From positions 1 through 13,649 of the forward strand of contig JADGQN010000085.1 in NCBI GenBank assembly GCA_017881765.1: a stretch of DNA of 13,649 nt, given 5' to 3'. The position numbers were made by a program, and so were the translations under genes. This document shows positions 1 through 7,407 of the stretch, piece by piece. Each line of letters begins with the position of its first letter. The first letter of the stretch is position 1. The stretch comes from Syntrophobacterales bacterium. GTDB lineage: Bacteria; Desulfobacterota; Syntrophorhabdia; Syntrophorhabdales; WCHB1-27. The notes beneath the pieces were generated by a model that saw only the letters and a program-made list of their open reading frames with translations, searched no databases and was not told where the DNA came from.

Positions 1-209
1 GCCAGATTCTTTGTTTCATTTACATATTTGACGTAGTCTTCGTAGGCCTGCAGGATCGCCGCTGAGTCCTCGGCGTAGGGTCCCGTGAGCGACATGGTGC
101 CACCGACATAGACCGATTTACCAGCCGCCGTAGCGCTGGCAGGTACGAACAATGATACCAGCAACAAAACAATTACTGAAGCTATTACTGCCGTTCCTGT
201 TCTAGCCAT
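1..209 (-). CDS. Liv-type ABC transporter substrate-binding protein, N-terminal part (cut by window edge)
   Basis: The ATG at 207-209 opens a reading frame that runs off the left edge of the window after 69 codons. The first ~27 residues form a Sec signal peptide: MARTGT, then a hydrophobic core (VIASVIVLLLVSLFV), then a PASA/TAA cleavage region. The mature start contains VYVGGTMSLTGPYAEDSA, which matches the beginning of type I periplasmic binding proteins of the LivJ/LivK family, where a GGxxSLTGxYA segment begins the first lobe. A strong Shine-Dalgarno (AGGAGGGA, about 212-219) lies just upstream. It is the last gene seen of the operon, 78 nt after livM, and would capture the substrate in the periplasm for the LivHMGF complex. 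The ligand cannot be told from the N-terminus; aliphatic amino acids, amides and aromatic or aliphatic acids are all known in this family. Confidence 0.85.
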   Translation of the reverse strand, partial: MARTGTAVIASVIVLLLVSLFVPASATAAGKSVYVGGTMSLTGPYAEDSAAILQAYEDYVKYVNETKNL

Positions 210-211
210 AT

Positions 212-219
212 TTCCCTCC
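212..219 (-). promoter_or_regulatory. Strong ribosome binding site of the Liv binding-protein gene
   Basis: The minus strand reads AGGAGGGA, then a short A/T spacer, then the ATG at 207-209. It is clearly stronger than the sites of livM and the ligase gene upstream in the same operon. That fits the usual need for more binding protein than membrane complex. Confidence 0.6.
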
Positions 220-287
220 TTTCTACTCTTGTGATTCAAATTATGCCATAGATTGGCCGTTCTACCGAATGTAAAATCTCATCCCCC

Positions 288-1334
288 TTACTCTGATTCT
301 TCGTGTGAAAAAGGCCATAGCCTGTAGTAGGCCTTGATCATTCCCCACCGGTGGGCAAGCCCCCTGGGTTCAAAAATAAGAAAGAGCATGAGGATCAATC
401 CCCGTGTGATAAGAGCCAGCGAGGCGGCTGCCTGCGCAGCAACGGCTGCGGACAAGACGGGGCCGACAACGGTGACCAATTCATCCAACAGCTTTAGAGC
501 CACAGCGCCCAGGATAGCCCCCGTGGTGCTGCCCATACCGCCGACAATCAACATGCCCAGATACCAGACGGAATCCATGAACGGAAACTGGTCGACACTC
601 GCGAAACCATAGTAGTGAACAAGCAGTGACCCTGCCACACCCGCATATACGCAACCGATGAAGAATGCCTGCAGCTTATAGCTCCACAGATTTACCCCCA
701 TCACCTCAGCGGCCAGGTCGTTATCTCTGATGGCGACGAAGGCCCTGCCTACTCTGCTTCTGCCTATGTTTACAGCCAGGAAGGTAGCAAGGCACGCAAT
801 TACCATAACCAGGTAGAAGTAACTCGCTTTGGACATGAATACCAGACTTCCGATCTTTGGTTTGGGCACGGTTAAACCATCGGCGCCACCTGTTAAACTC
901 CGGAGATGGAGCACAACCCAGATAATGATAAAATGGGCGGCTATGGTCGCCATGATGAGGTAGAAGCCCTTGATCTTGAGTGATGGCAGTCCGAAAATCA
1001 AGCCTGCCATTCCCGCGGCCAGGCCGGAGCAGGGCAAGGCCACCCAGAATGGCCAGCCAAGCTTGGCTGTCAGAATAGCCGAGATATAAGCACCGACCGC
1101 CATAAAGCCAACATGACCTATAGAGATCTGGCCGCAATATCCGGTTAGAATGTTGAGCCCGTGCACGCTGATGATGGCAATGCCGATCATGGTCATTATG
1201 GTCAGAATCCTGTCGCTGCAAAAAAGCGGGCAGGTGAAAAGAACGATGAGGAAAAGGCCCAGCATTCCCCATTGCAAAGGTGTGCGGAAAATAGCCATAT
1301 CCTGCGCGTAACTTTCTTGAAAGGTGCCGGGCAT
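288..1334 (-). CDS. livM: Branched-chain amino acid-type ABC transporter permease LivM
   Basis: This 348-residue integral membrane protein is the second permease of a Liv-type importer. It pairs with LivH to form the translocation channel in the inner membrane. After a short N-terminal stretch there are about 8-10 hydrophobic segments. The family motif GYCGQISIGHVGFMAVGAY (around residue 65-83) is the LivM form of the GxxSLGxxxFxxxGAY signature. The cytoplasmic EAA-like loop lies near GRAFVAIRDNDLAAEVMGVNLW (around 196-217), where the ATPases dock, and a GGMGSTTGAILGA segment follows near 265-277. The ATG is 3 nt past the livH stop, so translation is probably coupled. No strong Shine-Dalgarno is visible, only GAGAGG about 11 nt upstream, and an internal ATG at codon 13 is a weaker alternative start. 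Family assignment is secure; the substrate is not. Confidence 0.93.
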   Translation of the reverse strand: MPGTFQESYAQDMAIFRTPLQWGMLGLFLIVLFTCPLFCSDRILTIMTMIGIAIISVHGLNILTGYCGQISIGHVGFMAVGAYISAILTAKLGWPFWVALPCSGLAAGMAGLIFGLPSLKIKGFYLIMATIAAHFIIIWVVLHLRSLTGGADGLTVPKPKIGSLVFMSKASYFYLVMVIACLATFLAVNIGRSRVGRAFVAIRDNDLAAEVMGVNLWSYKLQAFFIGCVYAGVAGSLLVHYYGFASVDQFPFMDSVWYLGMLIVGGMGSTTGAILGAVALKLLDELVTVVGPVLSAAVAAQAAASLALITRGLILMLFLIFEPRGLAHRWGMIKAYYRLWPFSHEESE

Positions 1335-1337
1335 CTG

Positions 1338-2225
1338 TCAGATCCTCTCTATCCTGACCAGACCAAATAGGCCATAAGGTCTGAAGATAAGCACAATGAT
1401 CATAACGATGAAGGGAAATATCTGAGCCAGTCCTCCACCGGGCAGTAGCGGGTCCAGGTACCCGGCAGCCACATTCTCCAGCACGCCCAATATTATTCCG
1501 GCCACAATAGCCCCACCGATCGAGTTCACTCCGCCGAGCAGCACCACTGCGAACGCTTTCAGGCCGATCTCGGCGAGCGGTATCATGACGCCGGATACAC
1601 CTCCCAAAAGCATACCGCCGATCACGCCAACGACACAGGCAATTACCCATGAGACAGCATATACCGTGGTTGCCTTGATACCAACGCTCTGCACCACCTG
1701 CAAATCCTCAGCAGTGGCCCTCATTGCCAGCCCTATTTTAGTATAGCGGAAGAGAGCCATGAGCAGCGCTACCGTTACAACAGAGACGATGAGCCCGATG
1801 AGCGACTCCGGGGGGATGGATATCTGACCGAGCTTCAGGGTGACGGTCGGCAACACTCCGTGGTAAGTCTTATATTCGCCACCCCAGATCAGAGTTGCCA
1901 GTCCCTCCAATACAGTGGCCAGAGCTATAGTCATCATGATCATGGCCAGTTCCGGCTGGCCAACCAGAGGACGTATGGCAAGGCGCTCTATTAACAAGCC
2001 CATTACAACAGCCACTGCTATTGCCAGTATGAGGCTGGCCCATATCGGAAGGCCGAACGGCACCAAAAACGTATAACCCAGGTAACCGCCGATCAGCACG
2101 AAGTGTCCCTGAGCAATATTAAAGGCGTTGGAACATTTAAGAATGATGACAAAGCCTATGGCGACAAGGGCATAGACCATGCCAAGTGCAAGACCGGTTA
2201 CCACCAATTGCAGAAAGAAGTTCAT
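1338..2225 (-). CDS. livH: Branched-chain amino acid-type ABC transporter permease LivH
   Basis: This 295-residue inner-membrane permease has about eight hydrophobic segments and is the partner of LivM. Diagnostic features are the N-terminal GLALGMVYALVAIGFVII helix, the FNIAQGHFVLIGGYLGY motif (around residue 35-51, the LivH NxAxGxxxxxGxY signature), the loop KIGLAMRATAEDLQVVQSVGI (around 163-183) that contacts the ATPases, and the C-terminal VVLLGGVNSIGGAIVAGI segment. Length is normal for the family. The ATG overlaps the stop of the acyl-CoA ligase by one base (minus strand TGATG), so the two are probably translationally coupled. livM follows 3 nt downstream. Nothing in the protein is broken or unusual. 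Confidence 0.94.
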   Translation of the reverse strand: MNFFLQLVVTGLALGMVYALVAIGFVIILKCSNAFNIAQGHFVLIGGYLGYTFLVPFGLPIWASLILAIAVAVVMGLLIERLAIRPLVGQPELAMIMMTIALATVLEGLATLIWGGEYKTYHGVLPTVTLKLGQISIPPESLIGLIVSVVTVALLMALFRYTKIGLAMRATAEDLQVVQSVGIKATTVYAVSWVIACVVGVIGGMLLGGVSGVMIPLAEIGLKAFAVVLLGGVNSIGGAIVAGIILGVLENVAAGYLDPLLPGGGLAQIFPFIVMIIVLIFRPYGLFGLVRIERI

Positions 2226-4147
2226 CAGGCAGCTCCTTCAGCGGACTTGATGCTGATAGTAGTCTTTACTGTTCCCGTTCGCCCATCCCGGTACATGACC
2301 CGGGCCTCTATCGGCACCTCGGTCTCGTCACGGTAGATCGCATCGATAAGTCCGCGGTAACGCTCTTCCAAAAATGTCTTTCTCAGTTTCCTGGTTCTGG
2401 TCAACTCGCCCTCGTCCGGATCGAATTCCTTGTATAGACTGACATATTTTTTTACCCTGGAAGCGGGGGGCAAAGCGCTGTTTATTCTGTCGATGTCCAG
2501 CTTCACAAGGTCATGCACCTCCGGATTCTGGGAAAGATCGGCGAAGGTAGTATAGGCGACTCTCCTCTGTCCAGCCCACCTGCTGACGGTATCATAGTTA
2601 ATTATTATGATTGCTGAAACGTATGCTTTCCGTGGGCCGGCGATTACCCATGCGTCCTTTATGTAGGGGCTGAACCTCAGCCGGGCCTCAATAAGCTGGG
2701 GGGCCAGGCTGTCCCCGCCAGCCAGGTGAATAAGGTCCCTCACCCTGTCGAGAAATACGACGTGTCCATCCTCCCTGATCAGGCCGCTGTCCCCACTATA
2801 AAACCACCCGTCTTTAAGTACCTCCGCGGTTCTCTGCGGATCCTTGTAATAACCGGTAAAAATACCTGGCTGCCGATAGATGAGTTCACCATTGTCGGCT
2901 ACTCTTACCTCCGCTCCCTTGTGGACAGGGCCTACAGTCTCCAGCCTGATATCATCATTTGTCGCGCCGGTCAGAACTCCACCCTCCGTTGTCCCATACA
3001 GGCTTTTGAGAGGAATATTCAGGGCATGGTAGAACCTGAAGGCATCCGGGCTCAGTATAGCCCCGGTGCTGTAACAGACTCTGGCGTTAGACAGGCCGAG
3101 GCTGCTTTTGATGGACCTGAATAAGGCGATATTAGCGAGACCATAGAGTATCTTATGGAATAGGCCAGGCTCCTTCTTTTGGAACTTCAGATCGGCCATC
3201 CTGTAACCAATCGGCATGAGCAGGCGGACGGCAAACCTTTTGAGGGCATCAGTGCCGATAATCCGTGCCTGAACCATAGCTGCCTGACTCTCCCACAGCC
3301 GGGCTCCGTAAAAGACAATGCTGGGTCCTGTTTCTCTTGTATCCCGCTGCTGTGTTTCCGGCGCCTCAGCAAAGTTCAGGATGTTAGCCGCCAATAAGTG
3401 ACAGCCGATGTCGAGGCATTGCTCCGTCATCCAGGCGGGTGGCAGGTAGGGGACTACGTTGTCATTCTCGTGCCATGGGTCGAGGCGCAGATAATAGTCA
3501 GCGCCAGCCCTCATAGTCCTGTATGTATAGACGGCTCCCTTAGGTGCCCCGGTGGTCCCCGAGGTATAGACGATCGCACAGGCATCATCAGCTTTGCCGG
3601 TTTCTACGAGCTGCTCAAAGAGCCCGGGACGTTTCTCTTCATATTTTTCTCCCAGCTGCAGCACCTGCCTGTACCCCAGCAACACAGGGTCGTTATAGTG
3701 GGCCAACCCCTTATAGCTCCAATAAATAATCTTTTTGAGCAGGGGAAGCTCGTCCTTGATCAGGAGCATCTTATCAACCTGCTCCTGATTTTCCACGATA
3801 GCAAAGCGAGCTTCGGAATTTTCAGCGATTTGCCTTATCTCCGGTGGAATTGAATCCGCGTACAACCCGACTGAAACCCCGTGGATGGCCTGGGCCGCCA
3901 GTTCGGCATAGTACCATTCCGGCGCATTATCACCGATGATAAGCAGCTTATCCCCGGGTTCAAACCCGAGAGATGCCAAACCGAGCGCCAGGGACCTGAC
4001 GCTGAGATAGTAATCCTTCCAGGTGTAGGACTGCCAGATACCAAAGCGCTTGTGGCGCATGGCTTTTCGGCTGTCACCATACTTTTCATGGTTACACTTG
4101 AGTACCTTGGGCCAGGTATCGCCCTTATCTATGTCGACTCTTTCCAT
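2225..4147 (-). CDS. AMP-forming acyl-CoA synthetase (ligase) inside the Liv operon
   Basis: A 640-residue member of the adenylate-forming enzyme superfamily, predicted to convert a carboxylic acid, ATP and CoA to acyl-CoA, AMP and PPi in the cytoplasm. The P-loop-like YTSGTTGAPKG is at 194-204, YGTTEGG (A5) at 384-390, and YSGDSG with the ribose-binding Asp453 (A7) at 450-455. DRVRDLI (A8 hinge) is at 467-473, followed by GGDSLAPQLIE. LTRTRKLRK at 582-590 carries the probable catalytic Lys587. The long insert between A3 and A5 and the long C-terminus resemble FadD15-like long-chain ligases more than 4-coumarate or benzoate ligases, but substrate cannot be read from sequence. It sits between livF (118 nt gap) and livH (1-nt overlap), which suggests that the imported acid is activated at once. 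The Shine-Dalgarno is weak (GAAG close to the ATG). Confidence 0.9.
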   Translation of the reverse strand: MERVDIDKGDTWPKVLKCNHEKYGDSRKAMRHKRFGIWQSYTWKDYYLSVRSLALGLASLGFEPGDKLLIIGDNAPEWYYAELAAQAIHGVSVGLYADSIPPEIRQIAENSEARFAIVENQEQVDKMLLIKDELPLLKKIIYWSYKGLAHYNDPVLLGYRQVLQLGEKYEEKRPGLFEQLVETGKADDACAIVYTSGTTGAPKGAVYTYRTMRAGADYYLRLDPWHENDNVVPYLPPAWMTEQCLDIGCHLLAANILNFAEAPETQQRDTRETGPSIVFYGARLWESQAAMVQARIIGTDALKRFAVRLLMPIGYRMADLKFQKKEPGLFHKILYGLANIALFRSIKSSLGLSNARVCYSTGAILSPDAFRFYHALNIPLKSLYGTTEGGVLTGATNDDIRLETVGPVHKGAEVRVADNGELIYRQPGIFTGYYKDPQRTAEVLKDGWFYSGDSGLIREDGHVVFLDRVRDLIHLAGGDSLAPQLIEARLRFSPYIKDAWVIAGPRKAYVSAIIIINYDTVSRWAGQRRVAYTTFADLSQNPEVHDLVKLDIDRINSALPPASRVKKYVSLYKEFDPDEGELTRTRKLRKTFLEERYRGLIDAIYRDETEVPIEARVMYRDGRTGTVKTTISIKSAEGAA

Positions 4148-4203
4148 TCTTCAGTTTCTCTGATTTCTTCTGGTCTCATTCGTCCTACGTCCGAGCGCAA
4201 AGC

Positions 4204-4251
4204 GCGGTCGTCCTAGCCGAAGGCGGTCGTCCTAGCCGAAGGCGGTCGTCC
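4204..4251. repeat. 19-bp tandem repeat (2.5 copies) in the livF-ligase gap
   Basis: Two identical 19-bp units (gcggtcgtcctagccgaag, 4204-4222 and 4223-4241) are followed by the first 10 bases of a third (4242-4251). There is no spacer between units, so it is not a CRISPR. A GCGC-AAA-GCGC hairpin (4195-4205) abuts the left end. The array fills much of the 118-nt gap between livF and the acyl-CoA ligase gene and would be transcribed in the operon mRNA. The words CCGAAGGC and GGTCGTCC also occur in the repeat element at 7407-7596, so the array may derive from that family. Confidence 0.75.
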
Positions 4252-4265
4252 CTCGGTTGCTCTTC

Positions 4266-5060
4266 TTATGCCAGCCATCTCTTCCTTCGATGGTAGTGCT
4301 TGACGTCACGATAACTCTTCTTGGAGCCAACTGCTGACAACCCCAGGTAGAATTCCCGGACATCCTCATTATCCCGCAACTTGTCGGCGGGACCACCCAA
4401 AGCTACCCTGCCATTCTCCATCACATAGCCGTAATCAGCAATGCCAAGGGCAGCCCTGGCGTTTTGCTCCACCAGAAGTATCGCCATCTTTTGATCGGCG
4501 TTGATTCTCTTGATGATTTCATAAATGTCTTGCACCATCAAAGGGGCAAGACCGAGTGACGGCTCATCCAAGAGCATAAGCTTGGGACGCGCCATGAGTG
4601 CCCGTCCTATGACCAGCATCTGCTGCTCACCGCCTGACAGGTAACCGCTTACGCGGCGACGAAGGTGCTTGACCTTGGGGAAGTAGTCAAAGACTACTTC
4701 CAGGTCCTCCTTGACTCCAGCTCGGTCTTTGCGACAATACGCACCAACCAGCAAATTCTCCTCAACAGTAAGGTGCTCAAGAACCCTTCGTCCTTCCATG
4801 GCCTGACTTATACCCATACCGGCAATGGCTTCCGGCCCGTACCGGTCTAGCCTCTTGCCATCAAAATTGATAGTGCCCACGGTGACCTCTCCTTCTTCCG
4901 TCTTGAGCATCCCCGATATTGCTTTGAGTGTGGTAGTCTTACCCGCGCCATTAGCCCCGAGCAGGGCAACGATCTTGCCGTCACCTACTTCCAGGGATAC
5001 GCCGCGCAGCACCTGGATAACACTCATATAGACAACTTCAATATTGTTTACTTCCAGCAT
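4266..5060 (-). CDS. livF: Liv-type ABC transporter ATP-binding protein LivF
   Basis: This 264-residue ABC ATPase is one of the two different ATPases that power Liv importers. Walker A is GANGAGKTT (35-43), the signature is LSGGEQQM (141-148), and Walker B is LMLLDEP (161-167). The switch region is LLVEQN (195-200), with Gln in place of the usual His as is normal for LivF. Length is about 25 residues above the classic LivF because of a basic C-terminal tail after FYLGL, ending KHYHRRKRWLA. From memory, such tails occur in LivF proteins of operons that also hold an acyl-CoA ligase; I have not checked this by search. The ATG at 5058-5060 lies 45 nt after the livG stop and has only a weak upstream purine run. 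It probably sits on the cytoplasmic face with LivG, LivH and LivM. Confidence 0.93.
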   Translation of the reverse strand: MLEVNNIEVVYMSVIQVLRGVSLEVGDGKIVALLGANGAGKTTTLKAISGMLKTEEGEVTVGTINFDGKRLDRYGPEAIAGMGISQAMEGRRVLEHLTVEENLLVGAYCRKDRAGVKEDLEVVFDYFPKVKHLRRRVSGYLSGGEQQMLVIGRALMARPKLMLLDEPSLGLAPLMVQDIYEIIKRINADQKMAILLVEQNARAALGIADYGYVMENGRVALGGPADKLRDNEDVREFYLGLSAVGSKKSYRDVKHYHRRKRWLA

Positions 5061-5105
5061 GTTCTCTCAGCTATTCCGTTAGGTAAACTCGCTTCATACG
5101 CATGC

Positions 5106-5930
5106 CTATTCTTCTTTCCCCAGATAAGCACTTATGACCTCGGGATTGGTGCTGATTTCGGCAGGAGTGCCTTCAGCAATTTTGCGTCCAAAATCGAGGA
5201 CGGCAATCCTGTCTGCAAGGTCCATAACCACTCCCATATCATGCTCCACAAGAATGATGCAGCGAATCCCATCCCTCAGGACTGGCGTGTTGGGATAGGT
5301 AGCTCCCTGTCCTTCAAATAAATCAATTATGAACCGGGCGATATCTTCTTTTTCCTCCAAGTTCATCCCTGCCATGGGCTCGTCGAGTAGCAGGACTTTC
5401 GGCTCCAGGGCCAATGCTCTTGCCAGTTCGACCCTCTTTCGCATCCCGTACGGCAAAAGACCAACCACTTTTTTTCTGATGGGCGCTATTTCCAGAAAGT
5501 CGATAATCTCTTCCACAGTCTGGCGGTGCTCGATCTCCTCCTTCTGCGCCCACCCGAAGTATAGCGAGCCGGTGATGAAGTTTTGCTTCATAAGTGCGTG
5601 CCGGGCAGCCATGATGTTGTCCTGAGTGCTTAGTCCGGTGTACAGCTCGATATTCTGAAAGGTCCTCGCAATGCCGAGTTCGGCCAGCTTATCCGGACGC
5701 ATCCGGGTGGTACGTTGCCCGTCGAAATATATCTCGCCTTGTTGAGGTTTGTAGAAGCCGCTTATGCAATTAAGGAGCGCGGTTTTGCCGGCGCCGTTGG
5801 GCCCGATGACAGCCAGTATCTCGTGCTCTCTGACGTCCAGGCTCACGTCAGAAAGGGCATTGACACCGCCAAAGCTGAGTATGAGATTCTCAATCCGTAA
5901 TTTGACGTGGCTATCAGGTTCTCTGATCAT
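5106..5930 (-). CDS. livG: Liv-type ABC transporter ATP-binding protein LivG
   Basis: ABC ATPase, first gene of the operon, 274 residues from the chosen ATG. Walker A GPNGAGKTA begins about residue 43, the signature takes the LivG form LPYGMRKR (about 159-166), Walker B is VLLLDEP (about 179-185), and the switch motif is LVEHD. A loop of about 15 residues (EGQGATYPNTPVLRDGIRC) between Walker B and the H-loop strand is longer than in the E. coli protein. Start choice: a TTG at 5973-5975 would add 15 residues, but it lies inside a potential hairpin (5974-5993) and has no good Shine-Dalgarno. The ATG at 5928-5930 is preceded by AGGAG, although with a short spacer, and gives the usual short LivG N-terminus. 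LivG and LivF form the heterodimeric motor. Confidence 0.92.
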   Translation of the reverse strand: MIREPDSHVKLRIENLILSFGGVNALSDVSLDVREHEILAVIGPNGAGKTALLNCISGFYKPQQGEIYFDGQRTTRMRPDKLAELGIARTFQNIELYTGLSTQDNIMAARHALMKQNFITGSLYFGWAQKEEIEHRQTVEEIIDFLEIAPIRKKVVGLLPYGMRKRVELARALALEPKVLLLDEPMAGMNLEEKEDIARFIIDLFEGQGATYPNTPVLRDGIRCIILVEHDMGVVMDLADRIAVLDFGRKIAEGTPAEISTNPEVISAYLGKEE

Positions 5931-6280
5931 GCTCTCCTGGACAGCACCATTACGTTTCGATAAATCACTCGGCAACGCCTTTTAGAGGGCGTTCGGACAA
6001 TCTCGCGATTGACCAACAAAAATTGTGTTACTGATATGGGTTTAAGTCTATATCAAAAGATTCCGCATTTCTACAAAAATGCATGAAGAATCCGGTCATC
6101 AGTCGCCACCCCGATTTCCCCTTGATAGCGCTAGCGGTAGCGCAGCATCCCGCGAGGAAGCACCTTGTGGCGTAAATCCTGGAAGGACCCTTCCCAACGA
6201 AGGCTGGGCGTACTATCTTTAATAGAAGAGATTTTCACTATGGCTGATAAAGGAACCGTTTATCTTCTTGTGAGGGTCAC
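5931..6280. other. Divergent intergenic region between livG and the CBS-domain gene
   Basis: This stretch must hold the start signals of both the leftward liv operon and the rightward CBS-HPP pair. Visible structure includes an AACGCC/GGCGTT hairpin (5974-5993), a GCATTT/AAATGC hairpin (6065-6082), a GCGCTA-GCGG-TAGCGC hairpin (6128-6143) and a GGAAG-GACC-CTTCC hairpin (6181-6194). The right part (about 6124-6215) resembles the repeat elements found farther on. On the minus strand TTGATA (plus strand 6050-6055) could be a -35 box, but I see no -10 at good spacing, so no promoter is called. Confidence 0.5.
6124..6215. repeat. Degenerate relative of the 7407/8456 repeat family
   Basis: The 13-mer gatagcgctagcg at 6124-6136 recurs exactly at 8573-8585 in repeat copy 2, and both are followed within about 15 nt by AGCATCC and GGAAGCA words. 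Farther on, GAAGGCTGGG near 6201-6210 matches the same word at 7561-7570 in copy 1. The terminal inverted repeats of the full copies are not recognisable here, so it is either a decayed copy or an internal module. It contains two short hairpins (6128-6143 and 6181-6194). Confidence 0.5.
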
Positions 6281-6284
6281 ATGA
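6240..6284 (+). CDS. Possible 14-codon leader ORF overlapping the CBS gene start
   Basis: The ATG at 6240-6242 opens a short frame, MADKGTVYLLVRVT, whose TGA (6282-6284) overlaps the ATG of the CBS-domain gene in an ATGA junction. Such an overlap would allow coupled translation, and the CBS gene has only a modest Shine-Dalgarno of its own (GTGAGGG). The short ORF has a weak purine run (AGAAGAG) about 10 nt upstream. No regulatory codon run is seen. It could be chance: a 15-codon open frame is not rare. I list it because of the junction. Confidence 0.25.
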   Translation: MADKGTVYLLVRVT

Positions 6285-6865
6285 GCGATGACGCCGAAAG
6301 TTGTGTTGTGACAGGAGAGGATCTCAGGGCAGCCCTGACTGAGATGAAGGGCTACGTTGACATCACCGTCGAAGACCTCATGAAGATTTACACGCTGGCC
6401 CTGGAGAAAGCGCGGGTAAGGCAGGCCCATAGGATTCCCGTCAGTGGAGTGATGACAACCAACGTTGTCTCGGTCACGCCGGATGCCAACGTGCACGAGG
6501 TGGCAACGCTTCTGGCCGAGAACAAAATCAGCGGTCTTCCCGTGGTCGACGATCAGAACCGCGTGGTTGGTCTGATATCAGAGGCGGATGTGCTATCCAT
6601 GACAGGCGTGACAAGAGAACATACGATCAAGGATGTCATCAGACATATTCTTGGCGAGTCCGTGCCAAAGCAGCGGCACGGGGAGACCGTACGAGACTTC
6701 ATGACCTCGCCGGCCCTTACCATTACGCCCGATGCAGATATTCGGGAGGCCGCGGGGATTCTTGACGAAAAACGTATCAAGAGGCTGCCCGTCGTCGATA
6801 AAGAGCAGAGGCTCTTAGGGATAGTCTCAAGGGCCGATATCGTCAGAGCCATCGGAAAAACATGA
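6281..6865 (+). CDS. Tandem CBS-domain protein
   Basis: A 194-residue soluble protein with two CBS domains forming one Bateman module. CBS1 is about 55-108, with VSGVMTTNVVSVTPDA and SGLPVVDDQNRVVGLISEAD. CBS2 is about 138-192, with VRDFMTSPALTITPDA and KRLPVVDKEQRLLGIVSRAD. CBS pairs usually bind adenosine nucleotides and regulate a partner enzyme or channel. The N-terminal 50 residues are mostly helical-looking and not assigned. The gene overlaps the next one by 4 nt (ATGA), and that product is an HPP membrane protein. CBS pairs are known to be fused to HPP domains in other bacteria, so this protein is probably the nucleotide-sensing cytoplasmic subunit of the transporter. That role is an inference from context. 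Confidence 0.88.
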   Translation: MSDDAESCVVTGEDLRAALTEMKGYVDITVEDLMKIYTLALEKARVRQAHRIPVSGVMTTNVVSVTPDANVHEVATLLAENKISGLPVVDDQNRVVGLISEADVLSMTGVTREHTIKDVIRHILGESVPKQRHGETVRDFMTSPALTITPDADIREAAGILDEKRIKRLPVVDKEQRLLGIVSRADIVRAIGKT

Positions 6866-7407
6866 AAGCACGAGGGTATCTTTCCAAGATGAAGGGCGGC
6901 GGGATGAGCCCACCGGGAGTCGGTTTGACGGAAATATTCTGGTCCTGGATCGGTTCCTTCCTCGGCGTAGCTGCCTGTGGGTTTCTCTCTATAGCGTACT
7001 TTGAGCCAATGGACCTGCTGCTCATCATAGGTTCCTTCGGGGCATCAGCAGTCCTCGTCTATGCGGCAATAAAGAGCCCCCTTGCCCAACCAAGAAACCT
7101 GATGGGAGGCCATATCATATCCGCTCTTATCGGCGTGGCTTGCTACAAGTTATTCGGAGGCACTATCTGGATGGCGGCAGCGCTTGGGGTTTCCCTGGCC
7201 ATTGTGGCCATGCTGCTGACAAAAACGCTTCATCCGCCGGGAGGCGCAACGGCTTTGATTGCCGTCATCGGCAGCAAGAATGTGCACGACCTGGGCTTCC
7301 TGTACGCCGTATTTCCGGCAGGAGCGGGCGCGCTCATCCTCTTGATCATTGCTCTGATTGTCAACAATCTAGCTAAAGAGCGAAGGTACCCGGAATACTG
7401 GTTCTAA
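6862..7407 (+). CDS. HPP family membrane protein
   Basis: A 181-residue integral membrane protein with four or five hydrophobic segments: about 25-48, 52-70, 84-96, 102-120 and 145-170. The defining HPP motif is in TLHPPGGATALIAVIG (HPP at 124-126). Other family-typical stretches are IIGSFGASAVLVYA (55-68) and SPLAQPRNLMGGH (72-84). HPP proteins include plastid and cyanobacterial proteins linked to nitrite transport; bacterial members often carry C-terminal CBS domains. Here the CBS part is a separate gene just upstream, overlapping by 4 nt, so the two products probably act as one complex. The stop TAA (7405-7407) shares its last base with the start of a repeat element. The substrate is not known from sequence. 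Confidence 0.88.
   Translation: MKARGYLSKMKGGGMSPPGVGLTEIFWSWIGSFLGVAACGFLSIAYFEPMDLLLIIGSFGASAVLVYAAIKSPLAQPRNLMGGHIISALIGVACYKLFGGTIWMAAALGVSLAIVAMLLTKTLHPPGGATALIAVIGSKNVHDLGFLYAVFPAGAGALILLIIALIVNNLAKERRYPEYWF

Noticed and set aside
721..1650. A 309-codon open frame on the minus strand crossing livM and livH
   Set aside because: It is in another frame of two well-supported permease genes, is rich in Arg/His/Cys without domain character, and crosses the real livH/livM junction.
4204..4251. Possible CRISPR array
   Set aside because: Units are directly adjacent with no spacers, only 2.5 copies, and no cas genes are nearby.
5928..5975. TTG at 5975 as the livG start
   Set aside because: No good ribosome binding site, it lies in a potential hairpin, and the extra 15 residues are not typical of LivG; the ATG at 5930 has AGGAG upstream. 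Not fully excluded because the ATG spacer is short.
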